A stretch of DNA of 64,000 nucleotides, taken from Streptomyces sp. NBC_00249 (lineage in GTDB: Bacteria; Actinomycetota; Actinomycetes; Streptomycetales; Streptomycetaceae). The position numbers and the translations under genes are program-made. The DNA lies in the NCBI RefSeq assembly GCF_026342355.1, contig NZ_JAPEMV010000004.1:372001-436000 (forward strand). Reading direction: 5' to 3'. Of the stretch, positions 40,414 to 48,156 are shown piece after piece (the stretch's first letter is position 1; each line of letters opens with the position of its first letter). The notes beneath the pieces were generated by a model. That model made no database searches. It saw nothing but the letters and a program-made list of their open reading frames with translations, and was not told the DNA's origin.

Positions 40414-40953
40414 ATGGAGATGCCGAGGAGTGAACGGTCGCAGGACAGTCCCCCGCACGTCCTGATCGTGGGACAGGACGGGACGGCGGTCGGCGGCGCC
40501 GATGACGAGTCGCGCGAGGTTCCGGTGACGGAGATGGTCGAACAGCCTGCCAAGGTCATGCGGATCGGCAGCATGATCAAGCAACTTCTGGAAGAAGTGC
40601 GCGCCGCCCCTCTGGACGAGGCCAGCCGGGTCCGTCTGAAGGACATCCACGCGGCGTCGGTGAAGGAACTGGAGGACGGCCTCGCCCCCGAGTTGGTCGA
40701 GGAACTGGAACGGCTCTCCCTGCCCTTCACGGAGGAGGCGATCCCCTCCGAGGCGGAACTGCGCATCGCGCAGGCACAGTTGGTGGGCTGGCTGGAGGGT
40801 CTCTTCCACGGGATCCAGACGGCCCTGTTCGCCCAGCAGATGGCGGCGCGGGCCCAGCTGGAACAGATGCGCCGCGCCCTGCCGCCGGGCGCCTCCCACG
40901 AGGACGACGACGAAGGCCCCCACGGCGCCGTCCGCTCGGGCCCCTACCTCTAG
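40414..40953 (+). CDS. bpa: bacterial proteasome activator Bpa (PafE-type)
   Basis: 179 residues from ATG 40414; a GTG at 40396 is an alternative. The four-helix-bundle region VTEMVEQPAKVMRIGSMIKQLLEEVRAAPLDEASRVRLKDIHAASVKELEDGLAPELVEELERLSLPFTEEAIPSEAELRIAQAQLVGWLEGLFHGIQTALFAQQMAAR is typical of the ring-forming ATP-independent activator. The last residues, SGPYL, fit the C-terminal penultimate-Tyr (HbYX-like, GQYL in Mycobacterium) anchor that docks into the 20S proteasome alpha ring. It opens the proteasome for unfolded substrates. Proteasome genes are elsewhere. Confidence 0.9.
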   Translation: MEMPRSERSQDSPPHVLIVGQDGTAVGGADDESREVPVTEMVEQPAKVMRIGSMIKQLLEEVRAAPLDEASRVRLKDIHAASVKELEDGLAPELVEELERLSLPFTEEAIPSEAELRIAQAQLVGWLEGLFHGIQTALFAQQMAARAQLEQMRRALPPGASHEDDDEGPHGAVRSGPYL

Positions 40954-40971
40954 CCCGCGGCGCAGACCAGG

Positions 40972-41003
40972 AAACGGCTGGGGTGAACGCACCCCAGCCG
41001 TTT
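40972..41003 (+). terminator. terminator of bpa
   Basis: AAACGGCTGGGGTG (40972-40985), AACG tetraloop, CACCCCAGCCGTTT (40990-41003): perfect 14-bp stem ending in TTT, the best rho-independent terminator in the window. Confidence 0.9.
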
Positions 41004-41028
41004 CGGCATACCCGGGCCACATCCAGCC

Positions 41029-41283
41029 CCGCAGACGAACGGATACGCCGGCCACAACCAGCCCCGCCGGCGTTAGAGGCGCGGGGTCCGGGGCGGAGCC
41101 CCAGGGAACGGACCCGCAGACGCACGGCTACGCCGCCACCTTCCAGCCCCGCCGGCGTTTGAGGCGCGGGGTCCGGGGCGGAGCCCCAGGGAACGGACCC
41201 GCAGACGCACGGCTACGCCGCCACCTTCCAGCCCCGCCGGCGTTTGAGGCGCGGGGTCCGGGGCGGAGCCCCAGGGAACGGGC
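41029..41283 (+). repeat. three tandem 85-bp copies of a dispersed GC-rich intergenic element
   Basis: Copies start at 41029, 41114 and 41199; copies 2 and 3 are virtually identical and copy 1 differs at about 8 positions. Each contains the core GGGGTCCGGGGCGGAGCCCC, and the block is followed by a tail with GCGGGG/CCCCGC hairpin. Other single copies sit at 45739 and 55028 in the same orientation. All lie outside genes. Confidence 0.9.
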
Positions 41284-41401
41284 GAAGGGTGGGGCGGGGA
41301 GCAAGCCCCGCGCAGCGGCACCACGAACCCCGTCCGGGCCCCGGTAAGGCGGCGGTAAGCGGCGCCCCCACGGCACCGCCCCGACGGCCATACTCGAAGC
41401 C

Positions 41402-42316
41402 ATGACCTACGACGCGATCGTCCTGGCCGGCGGCGCGGCCCGCCGCCTCGGCGGGGCCGACAAGCCCGCCCTGCACGTAGGCGGCCGCGCCCTCCTGGAC
41501 CGGGTCCTGGACGCCTGCGCGGACGCCCGCGCGACGGTCGTGGTCGGCGCCCGGAGGGCAACGGCCCGCCCGGTCCGCTGGGCCCGCGAGGACCCGCCCG
41601 GCGGCGGCCCCGTGGCCGCGCTGGACGCCGGGCTGCGGCAGACGACCGCCGAGCTGGTCCTCGTACTCTCCGCCGACCTGCCCTTCCTCGACCGGGACAC
41701 CGTCCACGCCCTCCTCGACGCCGCCGCGTCGGACGGCGCCCCCCTCGACGCCACCGCGTCCGACGGCGTGCTGCTCCGCGACCCCGACGGCCGCGACCAG
41801 CCCCTCGTCGCCGCCTACCGCACCGAACCGCTGCGCCGCGAACTCGCCCTGCTCGCCACCGAGCACGGTCACCTGCGCGACCTGCCCCTGCGCGCCCTGA
41901 CCGCCGAACTGGACCTGGCGACCATCACCGCCGCCGCGCCGCTCGCCTCCTTCGACTGCGACACCTGGGAGGACCTGGCGGCGGCCCGGGCCCGCATCAG
42001 GGAGCATGGGAGTGTGCTGGAGCAATGGATCACCGCCGCCAAGACCGAGCTCGCCATCGAGGACGTCGACGTCGACGTCAAGACCCTGCTCGACCTCGCC
42101 CGTGACGCCGCCCACGGCGTCGCCCGGCCCGCGGCGCCGCTGACGACCTTCCTCGTCGGCTACGCGGCCGCCCGCGCCGAGGCCGCCGGCACCGACCCCG
42201 CCCGGGCCGTCGCCGAAGCCTCCCGCAAGGCCGCCGACCTCGCCCTGCGGTGGGCCGCCGAAACCGACCCCGCCCAGAGCGGCCCCGTCCAGCCCGAGGA
42301 GACCGGCTCCGGATGA
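41402..42316 (+). CDS. molybdenum cofactor guanylyltransferase (MobA-like) fused to DUF6457
   Basis: 304 residues, GTG-like ATG 41402. The nucleotidyltransferase half starts YDAIVLAGGAARRLGGADKPALHVGGRALLDRV, the GTP-binding L-x-G-G-x-x-R-x-G-x-x-K signature; LVLSADLPFLDRD is the metal-binding acidic motif. It links GMP to molybdopterin. The C-terminal about 85 residues (LEQWITAAKTELAIEDVDVDVKTLLDLARDAAHGVARPAAP) are a DUF6457 module, of unknown role, also found as a stand-alone gene. The stop overlaps the moeA start (ATGA). Confidence 0.85.
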   Translation: MTYDAIVLAGGAARRLGGADKPALHVGGRALLDRVLDACADARATVVVGARRATARPVRWAREDPPGGGPVAALDAGLRQTTAELVLVLSADLPFLDRDTVHALLDAAASDGAPLDATASDGVLLRDPDGRDQPLVAAYRTEPLRRELALLATEHGHLRDLPLRALTAELDLATITAAAPLASFDCDTWEDLAAARARIREHGSVLEQWITAAKTELAIEDVDVDVKTLLDLARDAAHGVARPAAPLTTFLVGYAAARAEAAGTDPARAVAEASRKAADLALRWAAETDPAQSGPVQPEETGSG

Positions 42317-43614
42317 CCCGTACCGACGCCGACGGCGCCCTCGACGAGGCCCTCGCCCTGGTCAGCCGCGACCCCGGGCACGGCCCGGGCGGCGGCGGCC
42401 CCGAGCACCGCGCCTCCCCCTGGCACCGCGCCCGCGAGAGCGCCGTACGCGCCGGCTCGGGCGCCCGGGGCCGCACCCACCGCGTCCCCCTCGCGGAGGC
42501 ACTCGGCGAGGTGCTGGCCGCGCCCCTCGACGCCCTCGGCGACCTGCCCTCCTTCGACACCTCCGCCATGGACGGCTGGGCCGTCGCCGGCCCGGGCCCC
42601 TGGCAGGTCCGCCCGGGCGGCGAGATCCTCGCCGGGGCCGAGCCGCCCGGGCCCCTCGCGGACGGGGCCTCCGTCCGGATCGCCACCGGCGCCCGGATCC
42701 CCGCCGACACCACCGCGGTGATCCGCAGCGAGCACGCCCGCGAGTCCGGCGGCCAGCTGTACGCCGAGCGGCCCGTCTCCACCGGCCAGGACATCCGCCC
42801 GCGCGGCCAGGAGTGCCGTTCCGGCGACCTGCTGCTGCCCACCGGCTCCCTCGTCACCCCGGCCGTCCTCGGGCTCGCCGCGGCCGCCGGGTACGACGAG
42901 CTCGTCACCCGGCCGCGGCCCCGCGTGGAGATCCTCGTCCTCGGTGACGAGCTGCTCACCGAGGGCCTCCCGCACGACGGCCTGATCCGTGACGCCCTCA
43001 GCCCGATGCTCGGCCCCTGGCTCGCCCGGATCGGCGCCGAGGTCGTCGCCACCCGCCGGCTCGGCGACGACCCGGCCGGCGCCGAGGCCCTGTTCGAGGC
43101 CGTCACCGGCTCCACCGCCGACGTGGTCCTCACCACCGGCGGCACCGCCTCCGGCCCCGTCGACCACGTCCACCCCGTGCTGCACCGCGCCGGCGCCGAG
43201 CTGCTCGTCGACGGGGTCGCCGTGCGCCCCGGGCATCCGATGCTGCTGGCCCGGATCGGCGACCGGGCCGACGGCCGCCACCTGGTCGGGCTGCCCGGCA
43301 ATCCGCTGGCCGCCGTATCCGGGCTGCTGACCCTCGCCGAGCCGCTGCTCCGGGCCCTCGCCGGCCGCCGCCGCAGGCCCCGGTACACGGCGCCGGTCCA
43401 GGGCGACGTACCCGGGCACCCGTACGACACCCGGCTCGTGCCGGTGCTGCTGACCGACGAGCACGCCGTACCGCTGCGCTGGAACGGCCCGGCGATGCTC
43501 CGCGGGGTGGCGGCCGCCGACGCGCTGGCCGTCGTACCGCCGCACGGCGCGCGGTCGGGGCAGGACCTGGAGATCCTGGACCTGCCGTGGGCCTCGGGGG
43601 GATGTTTCACGTGA
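42313..43614 (+). CDS. moeA: molybdopterin molybdenumtransferase MoeA
   Basis: 433 residues from ATG 42313, overlapping the mobA-like gene. The MoeA_N block is RVPLAEALGEVLAAPLDALGDLPSFDTSAMDGWAV, followed by RIATGARIPADTTAVIRSEHA; the MoCF-binding domain has the TTGGTASGPVDHVHPVLHRAGAELLVDGVAVRPG motif and GLPGNPLAAVSGLL, with the catalytic Asp and Gly-Gly. It inserts molybdate into MPT-AMP. The final codons and TGA (43612-43614) overlap a parS site. Together with MobA it forms a molybdenum cofactor pair. Confidence 0.92.
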   Translation: MTRTDADGALDEALALVSRDPGHGPGGGGPEHRASPWHRARESAVRAGSGARGRTHRVPLAEALGEVLAAPLDALGDLPSFDTSAMDGWAVAGPGPWQVRPGGEILAGAEPPGPLADGASVRIATGARIPADTTAVIRSEHARESGGQLYAERPVSTGQDIRPRGQECRSGDLLLPTGSLVTPAVLGLAAAAGYDELVTRPRPRVEILVLGDELLTEGLPHDGLIRDALSPMLGPWLARIGAEVVATRRLGDDPAGAEALFEAVTGSTADVVLTTGGTASGPVDHVHPVLHRAGAELLVDGVAVRPGHPMLLARIGDRADGRHLVGLPGNPLAAVSGLLTLAEPLLRALAGRRRRPRYTAPVQGDVPGHPYDTRLVPVLLTDEHAVPLRWNGPAMLRGVAAADALAVVPPHGARSGQDLEILDLPWASGGCFT

Positions 43615-44702
43615 AACTTCACGGCCAGGACGCCATGGCGCGGGGCGCCGACGAGAAGCTCGTCTCACGCCGCGTCAAACTGCCCAAGCGGGTGGTCGAG
43701 AAGCCCTTGCGGCAGGTCACCCGCCGTCTGCTGATGGCCCTGTTCGTGCTGTGCCTGACGGTCCTGATCGTCTGGCTCGACCGCGCGGGCTACCACGACA
43801 ACGCCAACGAGCAGGTCGACTTCCTCGACTGCGTCTACTACGCGACCGTGACCCTGTCGACGACCGGCTACGGCGACATCGTCCCGTACAGCGACAGCGC
43901 GAGGCTGGTCAACGTCCTGCTGATCACCCCACTGCGGGTGCTCTTCCTGATCATCCTGGTCGGCACCACTCTGGAAGTCCTGACCGAGCGCACCCGCGAG
44001 GAGTGGCGGCTCAACCGCTGGAGGAACAACTTGCGCGAGCACACGGTCGTCGTCGGCTTCGGCACCAAGGGCCGCTCGGCCCTCCAGACGCTGCTGGCGA
44101 CCGGCCTCCACAAGGACCAGGTCGTCATCGTCGACCCCAGCGCCAAGGTCATCGACATGGCCAACGCGGAGGGGTTCACGGGGGTCGTCGGCGACGCGAC
44201 CCGCTCCGACGTGCTGCTGCGGGCCGAGCTCCACAAGGCCCGCCAGATCGTCATCGCCACCCAGCGGGACGACACGGCGGTCCTGGTCACCCTGACCGCC
44301 CGCCAGCTCAACCGGGGCGCGAAGATCGTCGCCGCCGTCCGCGAGGAGGAGAACGCGCCGCTGCTCAAGCAGTCCGGCGCGGACGCGGTCATCACGAGCG
44401 CCAGCGCGGCCGGCCGGCTCCTCGGGCTGTCCGTGCTCAGCCCGAGCGCGGGCACCGTGATGGAGGACCTCATCCAGCAGGGCACCGGCCTGGACCTGAT
44501 CGAACGGCCCGTCCGCAAGCCGGAGGTGGGCCGCAGCGTCCGGGAGACCGAGGACCTGGTGGTCAGCGTGCTGCGCGGGCACCGGCTGCTCGCCTACGAC
44601 GACCCGCACGCGAGCCCGCTCCAGTTGACGGACCGTCTGATCACCATCGTCCGCGCCACACCCCCGACGGCCCCTCACGTCACCCTCGGACCGGCCGAGT
44701 AG
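43602..44702 (+). CDS. two-transmembrane potassium channel with RCK/TrkA-N domain
   Basis: 366 residues if started at ATG 43602 (MFHVKLHGQDAMARGADE); the weak ribosome site makes ATG 43635 (MARGADEKLVSRR) an equally good choice. Transmembrane helix 1 (LLMALFVLCLTVLIVWLDRAGY), pore helix and selectivity filter TLSTTGYGDIVPYS (TGYGD, K+-selective), and helix 2 (LLITPLRVLFLIILVGTTLEVLT). The rest is a Rossmann RCK domain: EHTVVVGFGTKGRSALQTLLATG, VIVDPS, TGVVGDATRSDVLLRA, then a C-terminal RCK_C half. NAD(H), Ca2+ or nucleotide gating is typical. Confidence 0.9.
   Translation: MFHVKLHGQDAMARGADEKLVSRRVKLPKRVVEKPLRQVTRRLLMALFVLCLTVLIVWLDRAGYHDNANEQVDFLDCVYYATVTLSTTGYGDIVPYSDSARLVNVLLITPLRVLFLIILVGTTLEVLTERTREEWRLNRWRNNLREHTVVVGFGTKGRSALQTLLATGLHKDQVVIVDPSAKVIDMANAEGFTGVVGDATRSDVLLRAELHKARQIVIATQRDDTAVLVTLTARQLNRGAKIVAAVREEENAPLLKQSGADAVITSASAAGRLLGLSVLSPSAGTVMEDLIQQGTGLDLIERPVRKPEVGRSVRETEDLVVSVLRGHRLLAYDDPHASPLQLTDRLITIVRATPPTAPHVTLGPAE
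43604..43617. other. parS: ParB parS centromere site
   Basis: GTTTCACGTGAAAC, the exact 14-bp Streptomyces parS consensus, perfectly palindromic. It contains the moeA stop codon and lies just after the potassium-channel start codon, constraining both protein ends. ParB binds such sites, which cluster around the replication origin. Confidence 0.92.
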
Positions 44703-44740
44703 CGGTACGGGCGGGCCCGGCTTCGCGTAGATTCCGGGCC

Positions 44741-45718
44741 ATGCATGCGATCACCATCGAGCAGCCCGGCGGGCCCGAGGCCCTCGTCTGGGCCGAGGCA
44801 CCCGATCCGGTGGCGGGGCAGGGGGAGGTGCTCGTCGAGGTCGTGGCGAGCGCCGTGAACCGCGCCGACGTCCTCCAGCGACAGGGGTTCTACGACCCTC
44901 CGCCCGGCGCCTCGCGCCACCCCGGCCTGGAGTGTTCCGGGCGCGTGGTGGAGGTCGGGCCCGGGGTGTCCGGCTGGGCGGTGGGCGACGCGGTGTGCGC
45001 GCTGCTGGCCGGTGGCGGGTACGCGCAGCGGGTCGCCGTACCGGCGGGCCAGCTGCTGCCCGTACCGGCGGGCGTGGACCTGGTGGCGGCCGCCGCGCTG
45101 CCGGAGGTCGTCTGCACGGTGTGGTCCAACGTGTTCATGGTCGCCGGGCTGCGTCCCGGCGAGACCCTGCTCGTGCACGGCGGGGCCAGCGGCATCGGGA
45201 CCATGGCGATCCAGCTGGGCAAGGCCGTGGGCGCGCGGGTGGCGGTGACGGCGGGCGGCAAGGAGAAGCTGGCGCGCTGCGCGGAGCTGGGCGCGGACAT
45301 CCTCGTCGACTACCGCGAGCAGGACTTCGTGGAGGAGCTGCGGGCCGCGACGGGCGGGGCCGGGGCGGACGTGATCCTGGACATCATGGGCGCGAAGTAC
45401 CTGGCGCGGAACCTGGACGCGCTCGCCGTGAACGGCCGGCTGGCCGTGATCGGGCTCCAGGGCGGCGTGAAGGCCGAACTGAACCTGGGCGCGCTGCTCG
45501 CCAAGCGGGCGGCGATCACCGCGACCTCCCTGCGGGCCCGGCCGCTGGAGGAGAAGGCGGCGATCGTGGCGGCCGTACGGGAGCACGTGTGGCCCCTGAT
45601 CGCCTCCGGCCGCATCCAGCCGGTGGTGCACGCGACGTACCCGATGGCCGAGGCCGCCGAGGCACACCGGGTGATGGAGTCCGGCGGACACGTGGGCAAG
45701 CTGCTGCTCACGGTCTGA
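44741..45718 (+). CDS. NADPH:quinone reductase-like zinc-type medium-chain dehydrogenase
   Basis: 325 residues, ATG 44741. GroES-like half (AVNRADVLQRQGFYDPPPGASRHPGLECSGRVVEVGPGV) and NADP-binding half with HGGASGIGTMAIQLGKAVGARVAV (GxGxxG/A motif) and LAVNGRLAVIGLQGG. It lacks the four structural Cys residues of the zinc alcohol dehydrogenases; this is the QOR/TED2 type that reduces quinones or enones with NADPH. Start of a run ending in a dispersed repeat and convergent with bkd operon 2. Confidence 0.88.
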   Translation: MHAITIEQPGGPEALVWAEAPDPVAGQGEVLVEVVASAVNRADVLQRQGFYDPPPGASRHPGLECSGRVVEVGPGVSGWAVGDAVCALLAGGGYAQRVAVPAGQLLPVPAGVDLVAAAALPEVVCTVWSNVFMVAGLRPGETLLVHGGASGIGTMAIQLGKAVGARVAVTAGGKEKLARCAELGADILVDYREQDFVEELRAATGGAGADVILDIMGAKYLARNLDALAVNGRLAVIGLQGGVKAELNLGALLAKRAAITATSLRARPLEEKAAIVAAVREHVWPLIASGRIQPVVHATYPMAEAAEAHRVMESGGHVGKLLLTV

Positions 45719-45738
45719 CGGCGACGGCGCTCCGCGCG

Positions 45739-45813
45739 CGGTGTCCGGGGTCCGGGGCGGAGCCCCGGGGAACGGGCGAAGGGCGGGGCGGGGAGAAGTC
45801 CCGCGCAGCGGGA
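45739..45813 (+). repeat. single copy of the dispersed GC-rich element
   Basis: Contains GTCCGGGGCGGAGCCCCG and the tail GGGCGGGGCGGGGAGAAG...CCGCGCAGCG found at 41029-41325 and 55028-55119. Sits between the convergent quinone reductase and bkdC stops, so it may act as their shared terminator. Confidence 0.8.
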
Positions 45814-45832
45814 CCGCCCCCGCCCCGGACCG

Positions 45833-47149
45833 TCAGAGCGTGCGCAGCAGCACCGCCGGGGATTCCACGCAGTCGGCGACGTACCGCAGGAAGCCGCCCG
45901 CCGTGCCGCCGTCGCACACCCGGTGGTCGAAGGTCAGCGACAGCTGGACGACCTTGCGGACCGCCAGCTGCCCGTCGTGGACCCACGGCTTGTCGATGAT
46001 CCGGCCCACGCCGAGCATCGCCGCCTCCGGGTGGTTGATGATCGGCGTGGAGCCGTCGACCCCGAACACCCCGTAGTTGTTCAGGGTGAAGGTGCCGCCG
46101 GTGAGGTCGGCCGGGGTGAGCTTGCCCGCCCGGGCCAGCTCCGTCAGCCGGGCGAACTCCGCCGACAGGGACTCCGGGCTGCGCGTGTGGGCGTCGCGGA
46201 CCACCGGGACCATCAGCCCGCGCTCGGTCTGTGCGGCGAAGCCCAGGTGCACGGACGGCAGCCGGACGATCTCCTTCGCCTCGAGGTCGACGGTGGAGTT
46301 GAGCTCCGGGTACCGGGCGAGCGCGGCCGTGCAGATCCGGGCCAGCAGCGCGAGCACCGAGATCTTCGGCCCGTCCACGGCGTTCATCGCGGCGCGGGCC
46401 GCCATCAGTTCGGTGGCGTCCGCGTCGACCCAGCAGGTGGCCTCGGGGATCTCGCGCCGGCTGCGCGAGAGCTTCTCCGCGACGGCGCCGCGCAGACCCT
46501 TGAGCGGGATCCGCTCCCCGGCGGGGGCGGTCGCGGCGACGGCCGTCGGCGCGGGTTCCACGGGCTTGAGGGCCGCCTCGACGTCGGCCCGCAGGATCAG
46601 ACCCTCGGGGCCGGAGCCGCGCAGCTCCCGCAGGTCGAGCCCGTTGTCCCGGGCCAGCTTGCGGACCAGCGGGGAAATCACGGGCACCGGACCGGCGGGC
46701 ACCACGGCGACGGGCGCGGGCGCCGCAACCGGGGCAGGGGCCGGAGCCGGAGCCGCGACAGGAGCAGGGGCGGGGGCCGCCGCTGCCGCCGGGCGGATCC
46801 GGCGGCGCCGCGCGGGCCGGGAGTGGTCCGTGCCGTATCCGACCAGCACGTTCCCCGAGCCCGAGCCCTCCCCGGCGGCCGGGTCGGGCTCCGGCAGGGT
46901 GCTGGAACCGACCGCCACCGTGATCAGCGGGGCCCCGACGGGCAGCTCCGTGCCCTCCTCGCCGAAGCGGGCGGTGACCACGCCCCCGTAGGGGCACGGC
47001 ACCTCGACCATCGCCTTGGCGGTCTCGACCTCCACCACCGGCTGGTCGATCTCGACGACGTCGCCCACGGCCACCAGCCAGCGGACGATCTCCGCCTCGG
47101 TCAGTCCCTCACCGAGGTCGGGCAGCTTGAACTCCAGTACCTGCGGCAT
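45833..47149 (-). CDS. bkdC: branched-chain alpha-keto acid dehydrogenase E2 (operon 2)
   Basis: 438 residues from ATG 47149 (TGATG overlap with E1beta). Lipoyl domain with Lys45 in VETAKAMVEV, an Ala/Pro-rich linker, E1/E3-binding domain (SPLVRKLARDNGLDLRELRGSGPEGLILRADV), then the acyltransferase core with TFDHRVCDGGTAGGFL holding HxxxDG. Shorter than the operon-1 E2 by 54 residues, mostly linker. Paralogue with likely distinct substrate or expression; S. avermitilis and S. coelicolor have two such clusters. The terminal codons precede a dispersed repeat. Confidence 0.88.
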   Translation of the reverse strand: MPQVLEFKLPDLGEGLTEAEIVRWLVAVGDVVEIDQPVVEVETAKAMVEVPCPYGGVVTARFGEEGTELPVGAPLITVAVGSSTLPEPDPAAGEGSGSGNVLVGYGTDHSRPARRRRIRPAAAAAPAPAPVAAPAPAPAPVAAPAPVAVVPAGPVPVISPLVRKLARDNGLDLRELRGSGPEGLILRADVEAALKPVEPAPTAVAATAPAGERIPLKGLRGAVAEKLSRSRREIPEATCWVDADATELMAARAAMNAVDGPKISVLALLARICTAALARYPELNSTVDLEAKEIVRLPSVHLGFAAQTERGLMVPVVRDAHTRSPESLSAEFARLTELARAGKLTPADLTGGTFTLNNYGVFGVDGSTPIINHPEAAMLGVGRIIDKPWVHDGQLAVRKVVQLSLTFDHRVCDGGTAGGFLRYVADCVESPAVLLRTL

Positions 47150-48156
47150 CAGTTCTCCCACTGCAGGCGGGCCACGGCGTCCAGGATCCGGTCCACGCCG
47201 GGCAGGTGGTGCTTCTCCAGCATCGGCGGCGGGTACGGGATGTCGAAGCCCGTCACCCGCAGCACCGGGGCCTCCAGGTGGTGGAAGCAGCGCTCCATGA
47301 CGCGGGCGGCGATCTCCGCCCCCGGCCCGCCGAAACCGCCCGCCTCGTGGACGACCACCGCGCGCCCGGTACGGCGTACGGAGGCCACGACGGTGTCCTC
47401 GTCGAAGGGGACCAGCGAGCGCAGGTCCACGACCTCCAGGTCCCAGCCCTCCTCGCGGGCCGCCTCGGCCGCCTCCAGGCAGACCGGGAGGGAGGGTCCG
47501 TAGGTGATCAGGGTGGCGCTCGCGCCCGTGCGCCGGACCAGGGCCTTGCCGATGCCCGGCACGGACGCCGGCGACTCGGGCGACCAGGCGGCCTTCGACC
47601 AGTACAGGCGCTTGGGCTCGAGGAAGACCACCGGGTCGTCGCTGGCGATCGACGCGCGCAGCAGTCCGTACGCGTCCTCGACCGTCGCCGGGGTCACCAC
47701 GTGCAGTCCGGGGGTGGCCACGTAGTAGGCCTCGGAGGAGTCGCAGTGGTGCTCGACGCCGCCGATGCCGCCGCCGTACGGCACGCGGATGGTGATCGGG
47801 AGCGGCATCGCGCCCCGGGTGCGGTTGCGCATCTTCGCGACGTGCGAGATGAGCTGCTCGAAGGCCGGGTAGGCGAACGCGTCGAACTGCATCTCCACGA
47901 CCGGCCGCAGCCCGTACATGGCCATGCCGACGGCGGTGCCCAGGATCCCGGCCTCCGCGAGCGGGGTGTCCGTGACCCGGTCCTCGCCGAACTCCTTCGC
48001 GAGTCCGTCCGTGATCCGGAAGACCCCGCCGAGGGCGCCGACGTCCTCGCCCATCACGTGGACGGTCGGGTCCTCCGCCATCGCGTCGCGCATGGCCCGG
48101 GTGAGCGCCTGCGCCATCGTCGCGGGCTTCACCGCCTGCTCGGCCACCGTGCTCAT
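47149..48156 (-). CDS. bkdB: branched-chain alpha-keto acid dehydrogenase E1 beta (operon 2)
   Basis: 335 residues. GEDVGALGGVFRITDGLAKEFGEDRVTDTPLAEAGILGTAVG, GGVEHHCDSSEAYYVATPGLHVVTPA and HEAGGFGGPGAEIAARVME mark the E1beta TPP half-site and cation-binding region. Start ATG 48156 overlaps the E1alpha stop by 4 nt. About as close to the operon-1 beta as expected for an ancient duplication. Third of the tightly packed operon. Confidence 0.9.
   Translation of the reverse strand: MSTVAEQAVKPATMAQALTRAMRDAMAEDPTVHVMGEDVGALGGVFRITDGLAKEFGEDRVTDTPLAEAGILGTAVGMAMYGLRPVVEMQFDAFAYPAFEQLISHVAKMRNRTRGAMPLPITIRVPYGGGIGGVEHHCDSSEAYYVATPGLHVVTPATVEDAYGLLRASIASDDPVVFLEPKRLYWSKAAWSPESPASVPGIGKALVRRTGASATLITYGPSLPVCLEAAEAAREEGWDLEVVDLRSLVPFDEDTVVASVRRTGRAVVVHEAGGFGGPGAEIAARVMERCFHHLEAPVLRVTGFDIPYPPPMLEKHHLPGVDRILDAVARLQWEN

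Larger units (their letters stand above)
40954..41401. other. 448-bp gap between bpa and mobA-like gene
   Basis: Holds the bpa terminator (40972-41003), three tandem copies of the dispersed GC-rich element (41029-41283) and its hairpin-forming tail (to about 41325). The mobA promoter probably lies between 41325 and 41401; nothing resembling a gene on either strand. Confidence 0.8.
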
